Translations under genes and position numbers: made by a program | Part shown: positions 1-11,686 of the stretch, piece after piece | How the letters are laid out: every line of letters starts with the position of its first letter | Numbering within the stretch: the stretch's first letter is position 1 | The notes under the pieces: generated by a model | What the model was told of the DNA's origin: nothing | Seen by the model: only the letters and a program-made list of their open reading frames with translations | Databases searched by the model: none | Origin: Amphimedon queenslandica | Lineage: Eukaryota; Porifera; Demospongiae; Haplosclerida; Niphatidae | DNA length: 43,299 nucleotides | Assembly (NCBI RefSeq): GCF_000090795.2 | Contig: NW_003546342.1 | Span: 147,872 to 191,170, forward strand | Reading direction: 5' to 3'

Positions 1-524
1 CAGCCATCCATCCATCAACAGTTCCCTCCATATATACATCAAGATATTGTGAACTGCCTGAATTAGGACCCATTGCCCAATAGAAGGTACAGGATGCTCT
101 GTCACAATCAGTTGGTGACTTGAACACAATTGGAAAAGCTGAAGCATCAGTCTAAAAGGAACAAAAATAATAACATATGTACATGTACATTTTTGGAAAA
201 CAAACTACATGTACATGTACATGTACTTGTCACACAATTATACAGTAAGACACTTACAGGGGCACTAGGACATGATGGTGATGTATTAGAGTCTCTCATT
301 GGATTATACTGTACTGAGGAAGGAGTAGGAGTACTACTGTGCTTGTATAGGAAACTCGCTGCTTGTTGACCTACAGGACAATTAACACACAAACATTTAT
401 CATTTGCCAATGCTTCAGTTAGCCTTACTATTAGTTCTATAAGCTCTCAATATGTAGTAAGATGAATCGAGATTATAGTCCTGTCCTTGATTAGTTATAC
501 CAGCAGAACGGCTGAATCTATAAC

Positions 525-560
<36 letters not shown>

Positions 561-1544
561 TGGTTGTTGTTGTTGTTGTTTTATAATAATAATAATAATA
601 ATAATAATAATGTGGCTGAATCTACTATTAAAATACATGTACATGTATGTCTATCCAAACTGGACATGAAAACTTTGTTACCACAAGAAATTCACGAGAA
701 TGGATTTGTTAATTGTTTGCAACATAAAAGATAAATAAATTCAAATTAAGCTTCAATGGATATACTGTATTTGCTCAATTAAACGCCCGGGCGTTTATTT
801 CTTAACAGGAAAAAAATCAGGTAAAAAAACCAAAAAAGCCTCTAGTGGATTCAAACCTGCGACCTTGTGGCATTCCAAACTGTTTTCTAACAGTTAGGCT
901 ATCTGGCACAATCTAAATCCTAAGGCACATATACTGGGTGAAATATGCGTATCTATAGTTAGAAAATATCTAGCATGGGCGTTTATTTAAGCAGGGCGTT
1001 TATTCGAGCAAATTTAAGGTACATGTACATGTAAATAGTGCAACCATACACTAATAGTACAACGCTATCTGTGTGCCTGCATGAGGACCAAAAGTACTCC
1101 ATCAAACACAGACACACATCGTTAATGCTCCAGTGACAGTCAAGCAGAAAATTAACATGTCGGGTTTATATATATACACAAATATAGTCTACTTATTCAA
1201 TAGATTAGAAAAAGTGGCCCAAATTTAACAGTATAGTTCTTATATGGAGTGTACACCTTCATAGGGGATATTAACATAACACATGACTCATGAATACAAT
1301 ATGGTGTTATTACTGGTATTGCACACCCCATGAATAGAAAAGGTGATAATTGGCATTTGATAGGATATACACTTACAGGCAGGACATCCTCCCATTGGTA
1401 TAACTGGTAGAGTGAGTACATATACCAGCAGATGAGTTACTGTCAGCTTGATTAAGATTGTATCCATTAGGATTCCATGTATCCAATACAGTAACAGCAT
1501 TATTCTCTATTTTACATCCCAACACATCATCCATACCCTATACC

Positions 1545-1606
<62 letters not shown>

Positions 1607-3144
1607 ATACATATTGTATCAGGTTACTAACCATTGCTTGATCAAGAGAGAATCCAACAGCCATCCATCCATCAACAGTTCCCTCCATATATACATCAAG
1701 ATATTGTGAACTGCCTGAATTAGGACCCATTGCCCAATAGAAGGTGCAGGATGTTCTGTCACAATTAGTCGGTGACTTGAACACAATTGGAAAGTCAGAG
1801 GAAGGACTCTGAATGAAATATGATACATATAATATTATTGTGTGACTTAATCGACTATTTGTAGCAATACCTTATCAGTAGAAGGACAGGCTGAAGGTAG
1901 ATTTGTAGGCTGTACTGAGCTGGTACTGCTGGAGGGTGGGGCAGAGCTACTGGTTGGTGATATAGAGCTACTGGTTGGTGGTGTAGAACTGCTTGATGGC
2001 ATACCTTGAGTAGAGCTACTAGGAGCTGTAAGAGAAATTAAGAAAAATTATAGTGTCATTTAGGAATAAAATAATCTTACCAGGTGTACTGGTAGGAGCA
2101 ACAGAGCTACTAGTAGCAGGACTGTTAAGAGTACATGATGATCCACTAGGCTATATTAATACAAATGCAGTAGCCATATTATACATGCATTATATATAAC
2201 TTACTCTGAAAGTGGCTGCAACCACATTTGCATAATAAATGCTTTGTGGAGACCTACTCACTACCACTGTATACCTACATGTGTACATGAACGAATGCAC
2301 ATACAAATTTGCATTAATTAGATTATGTCAAGTTTGGTATAATTAGTTAAAGAACAAACAGTTAAAGCCACTTAATTTCGAGGAAATAATTTCCCCTGTT
2401 TTCGTGGATTTTCTGTATCCACAAAAGTTAGTTCCATAAAATTATCTGTCTCAACCTATAATTGCGTGTATTTTACATATTAAAATAGCTCCCTTGGGTG
2501 AGGCTTCATGGACATGGTGAACCATGAAAGCTAATTTGCGAAAAAAGACTTTAAGCCTGATTCGCAAAAGTTTATTTGCTTCAAAACTTTGTGGCTATAA
2601 GGTAATCAAATGCTAATTGACCTGATATCCAGTGTCCCTGCAGATGCTGGAGCAGTCCAAGTAACCGTCACTGAGCTCTTAGGATTAGCATTGCTGTGAG
2701 AGACCTACAGTTATGCTTAATACATTTATAATGACACACTTTAACTTACTGTAGCTGATCCACCACAACCCATTAGTTCTGTACCTGATGGTAGGCTGGA
2801 GAAGGTACCAATCAAGTTAGAAGTTCCGGACTCGCGAGCCTGAATGATGAAACCTTTAAAATCTTGGCTACCTTCAAGTCGAACTATACAAAGAAACAGT
2901 TAATAATGACAGTAGGTAATAGATCCTTACTCGTATATGCTTGGCTGGCATTGTAGGCTCCATTACAGTCAATGAGGTCAGAGTAAATATAGAAGCCACC
3001 GGGATTACTGCCACCCGATGAAGTAGGGTGGCCGGTAGGAGTGAGACCACTGCACTGGCTAGTTGGTGGACCATTCGAGTAGGAGAAAACAATAGTCAAG
3101 CAGGACAAGAACAAGAGAGTAACACGAATCAAAGCCATTTTCAT
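1..3144 (-). CDS. Gene A: Reeler-DOMON(-b561) FRRS1-like protein, 5' part, 3' end outside window
   Basis: Exons in transcript order: 3144-2931, 2883-2750, 2704-2622, 2274-2205, 2150-2081, 2025-1871, 1808-1632, 1537-1377, 517-429, 370-258 and 151-1 (cut by the window edge). All junctions are GT-AG and frames join. ATG at 3144 opens MKMALIR and a hydrophobic signal peptide. The first four exons encode a Reeler domain (FKGFIIQARESG; VTVTWTAP), the next two a Ser/Thr/Pro linker, then DOMON 1 (CDRTSCTFYWAMGP, GWMAVGFS, GMDDVLGC) and the first exon of DOMON 2. By homology with gene B, more DOMONs and a b561 core should follow to the left. Predicted role: secreted/plasma-membrane haem redox protein. 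The first exon (214 bp) and several others have the same length as in gene B, so A and B are recent paralogues. The ATG is about 220 bp from the tail stop of gene C. Confidence 0.9.
525..611. repeat. AAT microsatellites separated by a TTG run
   Basis: (AAT)n at about 525-560 and 583-611 with a TTG-repeat tract between them, in the intron just upstream (transcript sense) of DOMON 1 exon c. They produce poly-Ile and poly-Asn shadow frames with no meaning. Confidence 0.95.
762..1020. mobile_element. MITE-like element with GGGCGTTTATT inverted ends
   Basis: Inside the intron between cassette exons c and b of gene A DOMON 1. Left end reads TTTGCTCAATTAAACGCCC and the right end GGGCGTTTATTCGAGCAAA, which are inverted repeats of each other with one or two mismatches. 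A second internal copy of GGGCGTTTATTT lies near 977. There is no coding capacity. The interior has a B-box-like GGTTTGAATCC on the minus strand, so tRNA ancestry is possible but unproven. Confidence 0.7.
1546..1604. repeat. AAT microsatellite in the cassette intron a-b
   Basis: About 19 uninterrupted AAT units lie in the intron between DOMON exon a (1808-1632) and exon b (1537-1377). The same intron of other cassettes carries the same repeat at different lengths. Confidence 0.97.
2205..3144 (-). other. Gene A signal peptide and Reeler domain exons
   Basis: Four exons (3144-2931, 2883-2750, 2704-2622, 2274-2205) encode about 167 residues. Seen in order: hydrophobic leader ending near FSYSNGPP; Cys in TSQCSG; GGFYIYSDLIDCNGAYNAS; LEGSQDFKGFIIQARESG; VSHSNANPKSSVTVTWTAP; YTVVVSRSPQSIYYANV. 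The conserved FKGFxxQAR and WTAP motifs are Reeler hallmarks. The second ATG at 3138 is an alternative start. Confidence 0.9.
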
Positions 3145-3364
3145 GCTAGCCTAAAAAGGAATGAAAGGTGTGTCTTGATGATTTAGATTACGTAATAATT
3201 ATTTATGTTGAAAAAAATTGACAGAGTGATAACACACTATAGTTAGTATAAAAATCGCTCTAAAAAATAACAACCAGAAAACAGTGTTCAAAAACAATAG
3301 CAGTTTTATATTATCAATAATTGTTTGTACTACATGTATGTAGCATCCTTCACTGATGATGAGC

Positions 3365-3909
3365 TTAAATGATGGCAATCATGATTGCCATAACTACTAC
3401 AAGAACAAAAGTAATGATGATAAAGACACCAAAACCTCCCCAGCGGAAAGGAGAGTCCTATAAAAAAACAAATCAATGATATACATGTACATGTACTTGA
3501 TCAAAAACATGGGTACCAATTTTACAATTATTTTAAGCAATGTGCAAGGGAATCTACAGTATTTTGTTAATACCATTCAAAGTTATTCATACTATCAAAA
3601 GTTATAACTATCAAAAAAACTGCTTTTGCACCAGTGCACTAAGCTACATGTAGCTGTGCTATCAATTAAAAATGCATGAATCATTATGCTATGTATATCT
3701 ATGGATGATCTTCATTATAAATATTTGGTGGCATTGATCCAAAGTAAACATAATTATTACTTCAGATGGTTTCTTCTTTGGCGGTGGATCATTACTAGCA
3801 GCTTTGCCCTTCTCTGTCATTTCCACGTCTTTCTGTGGAGGGGAGAAGCTGCTCTTGGCAGACCTCTGGAAGTAATACTTGAGGAATGTTGGGCCCAATG
3901 CAGCTCTCT
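3365..3909 (-). pseudogene. C-terminal tail and last-helix exons stranded after gene C
   Basis: Exon 3909-3761 (149 bp) encodes the basic/Pro-rich tail (FLKYYFQRSAKSSFSPPQ, DPPPKKKPSE) and exon 3457-3365 (93 bp) the hydrophobic end (RWGGFGVFIIITFVLVV) with stop TAA at 3365-3367. Both are intact and match gene D and E exons in length, but no b561 exon precedes them. They enter in phase 1 while the DOMON exon upstream would leave in phase 0, so direct splicing would not stay in frame. Confidence 0.85.
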
Positions 3910-6033
3910 CTGTATATAATGGAGAAAATATGAATATAAACGATCATACAACTATTCTATTTATAACAAATATATAACTAAACAGGAGGGGGGACTCAAG
4001 GCATGTTTTCAATATGATACTAGGCCAGCACACTGTAAAATTTTTTTAATCAAAAGCATGGGTGATTTGACCTTTAGACTTATGCTTTACACTAGAATAG
4101 AACCAAATTCTATTCTAGCTCCAGAGTAACATCAGGATTTGGTAATATATTATTATTGTAAACCCACTTTCAAAAGGTTAAGAGAAGAGGCAATAAAAGA
4201 GGGATGCATCCTTTATTATCATTAATATTTTTAACGGACTAAACAATTACGATGGTGGAAGAGATACAAGACCTCATGGAATGCCACTAACACCGGGAAA
4301 AAAACAAACAAACATGAATAAAATGAAGAAGAGGATAGGAAAGAATAGGGAACAGAAGAAATATGTATCAGAAGCAAATATCTAAATTGTAAATTCTCTC
4401 CTTTTCAATTTTGGCGAAATTGGCCCTACAGGGTCTTTGGCCTGAATTTTGAGCAAATTTAAAAATTGCATGTAAGTGTACATGTAACTACTCATGCATG
4501 CATGTAAAGCTACCATTCTTCTTGTTCTGGTGAATCCAACAGCAATCCATCCATCAGCTTTACTCTCCAACCGCATATCAATGAAACTGCCATTCTCAGA
4601 ATTAAAACGAGCAGCAAAATACCAGGACTACCAACACGGAATGGATAAGTAGCATCTGATGACTATTAATAAAGGAATACATAAATAAATAAAATGGAGT
4701 GAGACATTATTAGGGTATATGGCTGTACATTACTATGACTCACTGGTGCATTAGGGCAGACACTAGTAGGCATCTCTTGGTATGTATCTGTCATTGGATT
4801 GTATTGACTAGGACTAATGGAAGGAGTACTGCTGTGTTTAGCAAGGGAAGTTGAGACAGTCTGACCTATAATATAATAAAGGGCAGTATAATGATGACAG
4901 CATTGATTTTAAATTCTTACTGTTAGTCCTATAAGCTGATATTATGTAGTAAGACAAATTGAGATAATAATCTTGTCCTTGATTCATTATACCAGCATAA
5001 CAACTGAATCTATAACAATAATATAATTGTAATAATATCTATCTTATATTATGATAATAATAATAGAATAGAAATTGATGTTGTACTAATGTAGCACAAT
5101 CGTAATCAATCCATTCATGAGACATACATGTATGTGTACATGCATGTACGCATTAATAGGTATACAAGCATTATCAATGTAAAAGTGCATGTGTGGTTCA
5201 ATAAAACTTGGCAGTTGGCCTAAATAAGATGTTTCATAACAGTACAATACTGATAAACTTACAGACATGACATCCTCCCATTGGTATAACTGGTAGAGTG
5301 AGTACATATACCAGCAGATGAGTTACTGTCAGCTACATTAGGAGCGTAATATCCATTAGGATTCCATGTATCCAATACAGTAACAGCATTATTCTCTATT
5401 TTACATCCCAACACATCATCCATACCCTATACCAATAATAATAATAATAATAGCAAATACATATTGTATCAGGTTAACTAACCATTGCTTGATCAAGAGA
5501 GAATCCAACAGCCATCCATCCATCAACAGTTCCCTCCATATATACATCAAGATATTGTGAATTGACTGAATTAGGACCCATTGCCCAATAGAAGCTACAG
5601 GACGTCCTATCACAGCCTGAAGGCAATTTGATTATAATTGGAAAAGCAGAAGGAGACTATTGTAAAAATAATAGTGACATTAATTGAAATGTAATTTTCA
5701 TAATCGCAATAGGCTAATATATAATTAATTATGCATGTACACTCAATTAAGTCATAGTAATCCACAATGTCAGTTACTACTGACTTGCTATCATGATAGA
5801 ATACTACTGACTACAGTTAGATTGAAGGTTACTAATGCACTTTATAGGTAAATACAGGTAGTTCCTGTGACGTAGCTATACAATGGAACCTTTATAATAC
5901 AAACATCTCTGTGATCATAAAATGTCCCAATTAGTACAAACCAATATAAAAGCACTTCCACCTCTGTATTAAGGACATGTAGTGTGCATAATACAAATGA
6001 TTTATCAAAACAAGTTAAAAGCATGTTACTATG

Positions 6034-6303
6034 TACCGTATATCCTTAAATAAAAGCCAGATGCGAATAAATGCCAGGGTTCCAACAGAATTGAACTATA
6101 AATACGCTAATCTACACGTAGGCTAAAAACAACTCAGATGCCTTGTAGATACTTCCTTTAAGTTCCTGAAGTCGAATGTGTAAGGTCAGTAGTTCCAATC
6201 CCACTCTGGGCCCAAGATTTATTTTATTTAAAAAATTTTTTTGGAGGTCCAAGTACCATTTTAGGAAATAGACGCCAGGGCTTTTATTTAAGTAAATAAG
6301 GTA
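6034..6303. mobile_element. MITE-like family B, copy 1
   Basis: In gene C's intron before DOMON 1. Ends read CCTTAAATAAAAGCCAG and GCTTTTATTTAAG in inverted orientation. The interior (about 6130-6260) is shared in opposite orientation with 25601-25862, including the stretch near AGTTCCAATCCCACTCTGG. No coding capacity. Confidence 0.75.
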
Positions 6304-7534
6304 CATGTCAGCACTTAAGTAATTTGATAGATATGTATATAGAATATTGTAAGGATTTATGGAACTTACCTTATCAGTCATTGGACATATCTCAGTGCTA
6401 CCAGGCTATGGGAAAAATAAATAGTCATAAAAAATAAAACATGAAGAAAAAACTTTTACTCTGAAATCACCAGCGTTCATGTTTGCATAGAATATACTAC
6501 TGCCATCATTCCTTATGACCACAGTATACCTATATATACATTTATAATAACAGGTATTTATTTAATCTACAAAAGACCTGATTTCAAGCATGCCAGCAGT
6601 ATCTGGAGCAGTCCATGTTACTGTGACGCTATTCTTTAAACTAGAATCTGAATGAGTGACCTGAAATAATTAAAAAATAAGACCTAATCCACATTATAAA
6701 ACACTTCATAGGCTATTCTTCACAGCAATAGATTGCAAGATCATTACAAGCATCATGTAGTACACCATTATTACAAGCACTCACAAATACTTTTTAACAA
6801 TTGTGCTCACCGTAGCTGACGAAGAAGAACCACAGGTTAGTGTTTTAGTCCCAGAAGGTAAATTAGAAAAACTGCCAATTAAATTTGTGGTGCCAGCCTC
6901 CCTGGCTTGAATCATCAACCCTTTAAACTGGCGGCTACCTGCCAAGCGAACTAAGAAAAGGAACTGTAATGACAAGTGACTAGTCATACTCTACACACTC
7001 ACTAGTGTAGGACTGGCTGGCATTGTAGTCGCCACCATTGTCGATCAGATCAGAGAAGATGTAGAAGCCACCTGGATTGGGCCCACCCGTTGAAGAAGAG
7101 TGGCCAGGAACGAGAGAGGAACAAACGCCAGCCGGTGGACCGCTGGAATAAGAATGAGCAAGAAAGAAAGAGAGCTGGAGAAGGAAAGCAACCTACTAGG
7201 AGAGACATGGTGGAGGTGGAGCTCTTGCAAACTGGGCTCGAAAGTCGAAACTGGGTGAACAAAATAGGTAAAAGGCGCGGCTAAATTTAAAATCGTAATG
7301 AATTGGATTGAAGGCAGAACACAATACAACAACATCTATAATAAAAAATATTTATGGTCAAAATAATAATAAGGAAAGATGAAGGTAGTAAAAAGTTCAT
7401 ACTAAATTATGGAGGGTGCTAAAAGTTATTCATGTGACATGCAAAAATAAAATAAAGGTTTAGCTAAATAAGTATAGGATAAGTGTAGTATGGTTAGAAA
7501 TGCTTGGTGGAGAGGCGTGTTAGTTTCAAAACCT

Positions 7535-7872
7535 TTAAGCGAATGCAATCAATATGATCATGATCTCTACAGCAATAGCAACAGCAATCAAATGACCAAT
7601 GACTGCTATCCAACTGGTACGGATTAAAGCACTCTGTGTCAAAAAAGAAAGAAAAGAAATAGGTAATAATAATAAGAGGATGATGATAAATGATGGAATA
7701 TTATCACTGGATCATTTGCATACTGGGATAGGTTTCTTCTTTTCTGGTTTTACAGTGTCCTTCTTTTCTTCCTCTTCCTTCTTATTTTTATCTTTCAACT
7801 CATACTCTCCACTAGTACTGGTTGCAAACAGATACTTATACTTCAATAGACTGTGAACCAGTGCAGGACGAT
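7535..7872 (-). other. Gene B charged tail and final transmembrane helix exons
   Basis: Exon 7872-7724 encodes a Lys/Glu-rich cytoplasmic tail (KDKNKKEEEEKKD, KPEKKKPIP). Exon 7633-7535 encodes a hydrophobic end (SWIAVIGHLIAVAIAVEIMI) and stop. A further helix after a charged tail is shared by genes C, D and E and the 17272 fragment. Confidence 0.9.
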
Positions 7873-10800
7873 CTAAAAACACACAAAATTATAATAATAA
7901 TGATAATACATTCCAAGTATAGGTTATACACCGAGGTAGAGGTTTCTATGGTATTTATTAACCGAGCGATGCAGTCGCGAGGTTAATAAATGCCATAGAA
8001 ACCGATACCGAGGTGTATAACCAACTTCTACCATGACACTTGAAAAACAACTACCAGCTGCTGATAATAAGACCACAGTTGACATACATACAACATATCT
8101 AAGCTAGGCCAGTAAAGAATCAACCAAACTTGACAAATAGACTAATAAGAGCATAAGCGTAGAGTACCAAACTGCCAATCCGGCAATTAATTATTTAACG
8201 AGATAGGTTTATATTTTTACGAGCTAGGTTAATATGAAAAATAATTGACCTCCAATACTGCAATCTGATTGGTCAATTGCAAGGTGGCATGGTAGAAACA
8301 ACCGTATAGCACTTTAATTTGGCGGAGTTATATTTTGGCGATTGGCGGTTTGCAAGTAGAATCGCCAATATTAAAACCACCAATCATTAATGTGGATGCT
8401 CAGTAATGCACATGTACACAAAAAATCGCCAAATTAAAAACCACCAATTACAATTTACAGCAAAATCGCCAAAATAAAGGTCCACCAAAATAAAGCACTA
8501 TACGTATACCAGCAAATATATATGCACATTAGATTATAATTACCTTTCTCTGGAGCATTATGTGCATTATAAGCATGAATGATGAATAGGAACACTTGGA
8601 ACAATGTGAGGAGTATGATGAAGACAATGTAGAAACCAGCCACTTCAAAGCTGCCTCTATCAAGGAGGTGGGCCCCAAGAGCAATATTGATAACTACAAT
8701 GAGAAAAACGAGACTCAAATTATGATAAAATTATACTACCAACATTATTTGCTAACACTAAAAGTATACTATATTATTATTATTCGATACTTACAGGAGA
8801 GGACCAGTAGTGCATAGCCAATGATGTGGGCATGAGAGAGGTTAAAGATCCAACGTCTATTAATAATAATAAATGAAATTATTAATACTAAGGTAATTAA
8901 AAGTATACAAAGAATTGAACTCCCAGTCAAAATATGAACTGCATGCATTCAATGTATTATAAGGTTACTTTTAAAAGCGGGTAATATTAATTGCAAATTT
9001 TGCGCTTGGGTTAAAAATCGCAATTATTAATACGCGCAATTATTTATAATGAATGATGCCATATAACTATTAGTAATAATTACTTAATCATAATTTTTAA
9101 TACTAGCAAAATCTACCTTGTGCTACAATCGCAAAATTTAGTACCCGCAATTAAAAGTCACTCTAAGGTAATACATGTAAGAAGTGTCTTACTTTTCTCC
9201 TTTTGGATTACAGCGGAAAACAGCAATAATAGGCTATTGACAGTAAATAGTAACAATGAAATTACTAGTAATTCTTACATTAGCAATGTGTAAGCACATT
9301 ATGATGATTCCAATAACAAAATGAGCTGTGTTCTTACCCTAAAATATGAACACATTAATTCACAGTAGTCATTATTATGTGGACTCACATCAGATGAGAA
9401 GCTAATAAGTCCAGGGGTAGGACTCCTAGCATGTGCAATGAATGGTAGTATGAATCCTAGTACACCAACAATGAGTGATCCAGCCATTAGTATCCGATGA
9501 GCTATGAACCATTCTCCATTAGGTAGTACTGGTTTCATCCAGGCAGCAAGGAAGGCACCCGACATAGCTAATACCAGCCAGGCAATAGTCATGAAAGTAC
9601 CTAATAATGATAATAATAAATAAATAAATAATAAATAATGAAAACATTACAGTAATAATACATGTACATTGTATGTGTATGTACTATCATACCATGTGTT
9701 TTCAGTAGTTGTTGTTTAGGCCAAGTATCAACAGTTTCAGTCCTTCCTTCTCTAATATCAGTTAGTAAGTTAGTCTGAGCCGATGAGAATGATGGAGTAA
9801 TGGTATGTCTAGATAGTCCTTCCGAAGCCAAACCTATTCATTCATAAAAATAAAACAAGCCAATTAGTCAAGTCATAATAATTAAAAAAACACAATTTTA
9901 GACATACATGTACGGGTGTACTATAGTAGGTACACAAAAAACAAACATACATACACATACATGCAGACTCTAGTCAACAACTATTGCTAATCAAACAAAT
10001 CTAAAAAAATTAATTAAACTTTTTATGTAGCATCAGGACAACAATGCGCATAAAAAAAATACTGTTAAAAATGAGGGGTGAATTTGGAGTCAATTTTTGA
10101 AAAAATATGTATCACAAAACGTTTTCAAAAATTGGCCTATTTTTTAATGCTCTAAAATTATTTGTTGGAAACAGCTGAACTTTCTACGTAGCATAAGGGC
10201 AATAGTATTTGTCAAAAATTGTAATAAAAATTGTGGGTGATTTCGGAGCCATTTTTTTTGAAAAACTATGATCTATATAGCCTTGGGTATTTTTCAAAAT
10301 TTGGCCTATTTTTAAAAATGATCATAACTCGAAAAATTTTTGTCAGAAACAGCTCAAACTTTCTAAATAGCATAAGGACATCAATATGTATCAGAAAATG
10401 TAATAAAAATTGGGAATGATTTCGTAGCCAATTTTAAAAATAACTATGGGCTATAATAGTCTTTGCTTTTTTTCAAAAATTGAATCGATTTAAAAATGTT
10501 CATAACTCAGAAACTATTTGTCAGAAACAGCCCAAACTTTCTACACAGCATAAGGGCATTAATATTTGTCAGAAAATCTAATAAAAATTAGGGGTCATTT
10601 GGAGAGATGACCCAAGCCCACTAGCAGCCATGAACACAAATACTGTCATAACTAACCTCCAGTTGAACTATAAGCATTGTATATACGATAAAGAGTGGCA
10701 TTAAGATCCAGATCCTGACCACTATCAATAATGCCAACATACTTACTGAACCTGCACAAGTTTATAAGGAAGATATAATTTTTTGAAATATGACCTAATG

Positions 10801-11655
10801 GTCTAATAATTATTATTAAAACAGATTGGGATAAAAATCAAAGAGGCTTTAACACAGACTGAAAGATGATACTAAAATTTGAACCAAATAAATCTGGCAA
10901 GCCACTAAATTGAGCACTTTGCTTATACTACTAAATACCGTAGGGCGCCTTTTTTGAAGGCTACAGATTTCGTGGATTTTTATTTTTCGGATTTAATTTT
11001 CCCGAATTCATGCCGTCTGCCATCTTGTACCATATTAATTTGATTTTTGCAGAAGTAATTTTTGTGAATCTTTAAAAAGTCACGAAGTCCGCAAAAATTT
11101 ACAACCCTCATAAAAAGATACCCTATGGTACTACATTATTCTTACGTGCAACTGATTCTTCCATTGCTATACCCTGCAGTGTGTCTGCATATTCCTGACT
11201 GGCTGGCATCTAAGAGGTTACTCCGAGTGCTTGGGTTCCATGTATCAATGACTGATACTGAGCCATCAGCAGGGTTTCTCTTGCAACCAACAACATCTGC
11301 ATTATACTAAACAAATGGAAAATAAATAAATAAATAATACAAAGAAAACATTAAAGTATATACATGCACACAATCAGTGAGACGTGAAACAAAACTATTT
11401 ATATAAATACTGTATTAGTTCCTGCTAATGACTAGAACAAAAAATAGAAATGTATATTTATGTTTATTATATACTGAATTTTGCTGTACCATATCTCTTG
11501 TTGCAGTGAATCCAACAGCAATATATCCATCAGCTTTACCCTCCAACCGCATATCAATGAAACTGCTATTATCAGAATTGAAATTAGCAGCAAAATAATA
11601 ATCGTCTCCAGGACTACCAACACGGAATGGATAAGTAGTATCTGATGACTATTAA

Positions 11656-11686
<31 letters not shown>

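Larger units (their letters stand above)
3365..7208 (-). pseudogene. Gene C: degenerate Reeler-DOMON FRRS1-like gene lacking its b561 core
   Basis: Recognisable exons: 7208-7003 (leader and Reeler start), 6950-6811, 6660-6578, 6529-6460 (Reeler), 6405-6370 (36-bp linker microexon), DOMON 1 at 5656-5483, 5426-5263, 5009-4921 and 4865-4744, then a damaged DOMON 2 exon a (4662-4514), and finally a tail exon (3909-3761) and last helix exon (3457-3365). Lesions: (i) the leader frame is one base out near 7191-7200, because the Reeler frame runs back into two stops while the ATG at 7208 is in another frame; (ii) DOMON 2 exon a is 149 bp against 159 bp in gene B, a 10-bp deletion that shifts the frame; (iii) exons b, c, d of DOMON 2 and all b561 exons are absent between 4514 and 3909. 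DOMON 1 and Reeler exons look otherwise intact. Either a pseudogene or a shortened secreted protein; I favour pseudogene. Confidence 0.75.
9693..11648 (-). repeat. Gene B DOMON cassette 4 (divergent, membrane-proximal)
   Basis: a 11648-11490 (159 bp), b 11306-11146 (161), c 10751-10657 (95), d' 9833-9693 (141). It differs from cassettes 1-3 (YPFRVGSPGDDYYFAA; GYIAVGFTATRDM; VVGCKRNPADGS) and resembles the damaged second cassette of gene C. The last exon joins through a split CAT-G codon to the b561 core. It probably represents the original DOMON, with the others added upstream. Confidence 0.92.

Noticed and set aside
487-669. Open frames with long Ile or Asn runs (also 1458-1709, 12459-12659, 14001-14312)
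   Set aside because: They are translations of AAT microsatellites inside introns.
840-930. Possible tRNA gene (B-box-like GGTTTGAATCC on the minus strand)
   Set aside because: No A box at the right distance and no cloverleaf could be drawn; it lies inside an inverted-repeat element.
2370-2610. Possible MITE in gene A's Reeler intron (TTCGAGGAAATAATTTCCC, GTTTTCGTGGATTTTC words)
   Set aside because: Family F-like words are present, but no paired ends or target duplication could be found, so I did not list it as an element.
4200-4340. Block conserved in all four tail introns (also 18120-18280, 22830-22990, 40630-40810), considered as an extra exon
   Set aside because: No AG acceptor in a usable frame on the minus strand, stops in all likely frames, and one copy (40720-40750) is rearranged. 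Simple intron homology after recent duplication explains it.
7599-7856. Plus-strand open frame opposite gene B tail
   Set aside because: Antisense shadow of the Lys/Glu-rich tail exon 7872-7724, giving a Phe/Ser-rich artefact.
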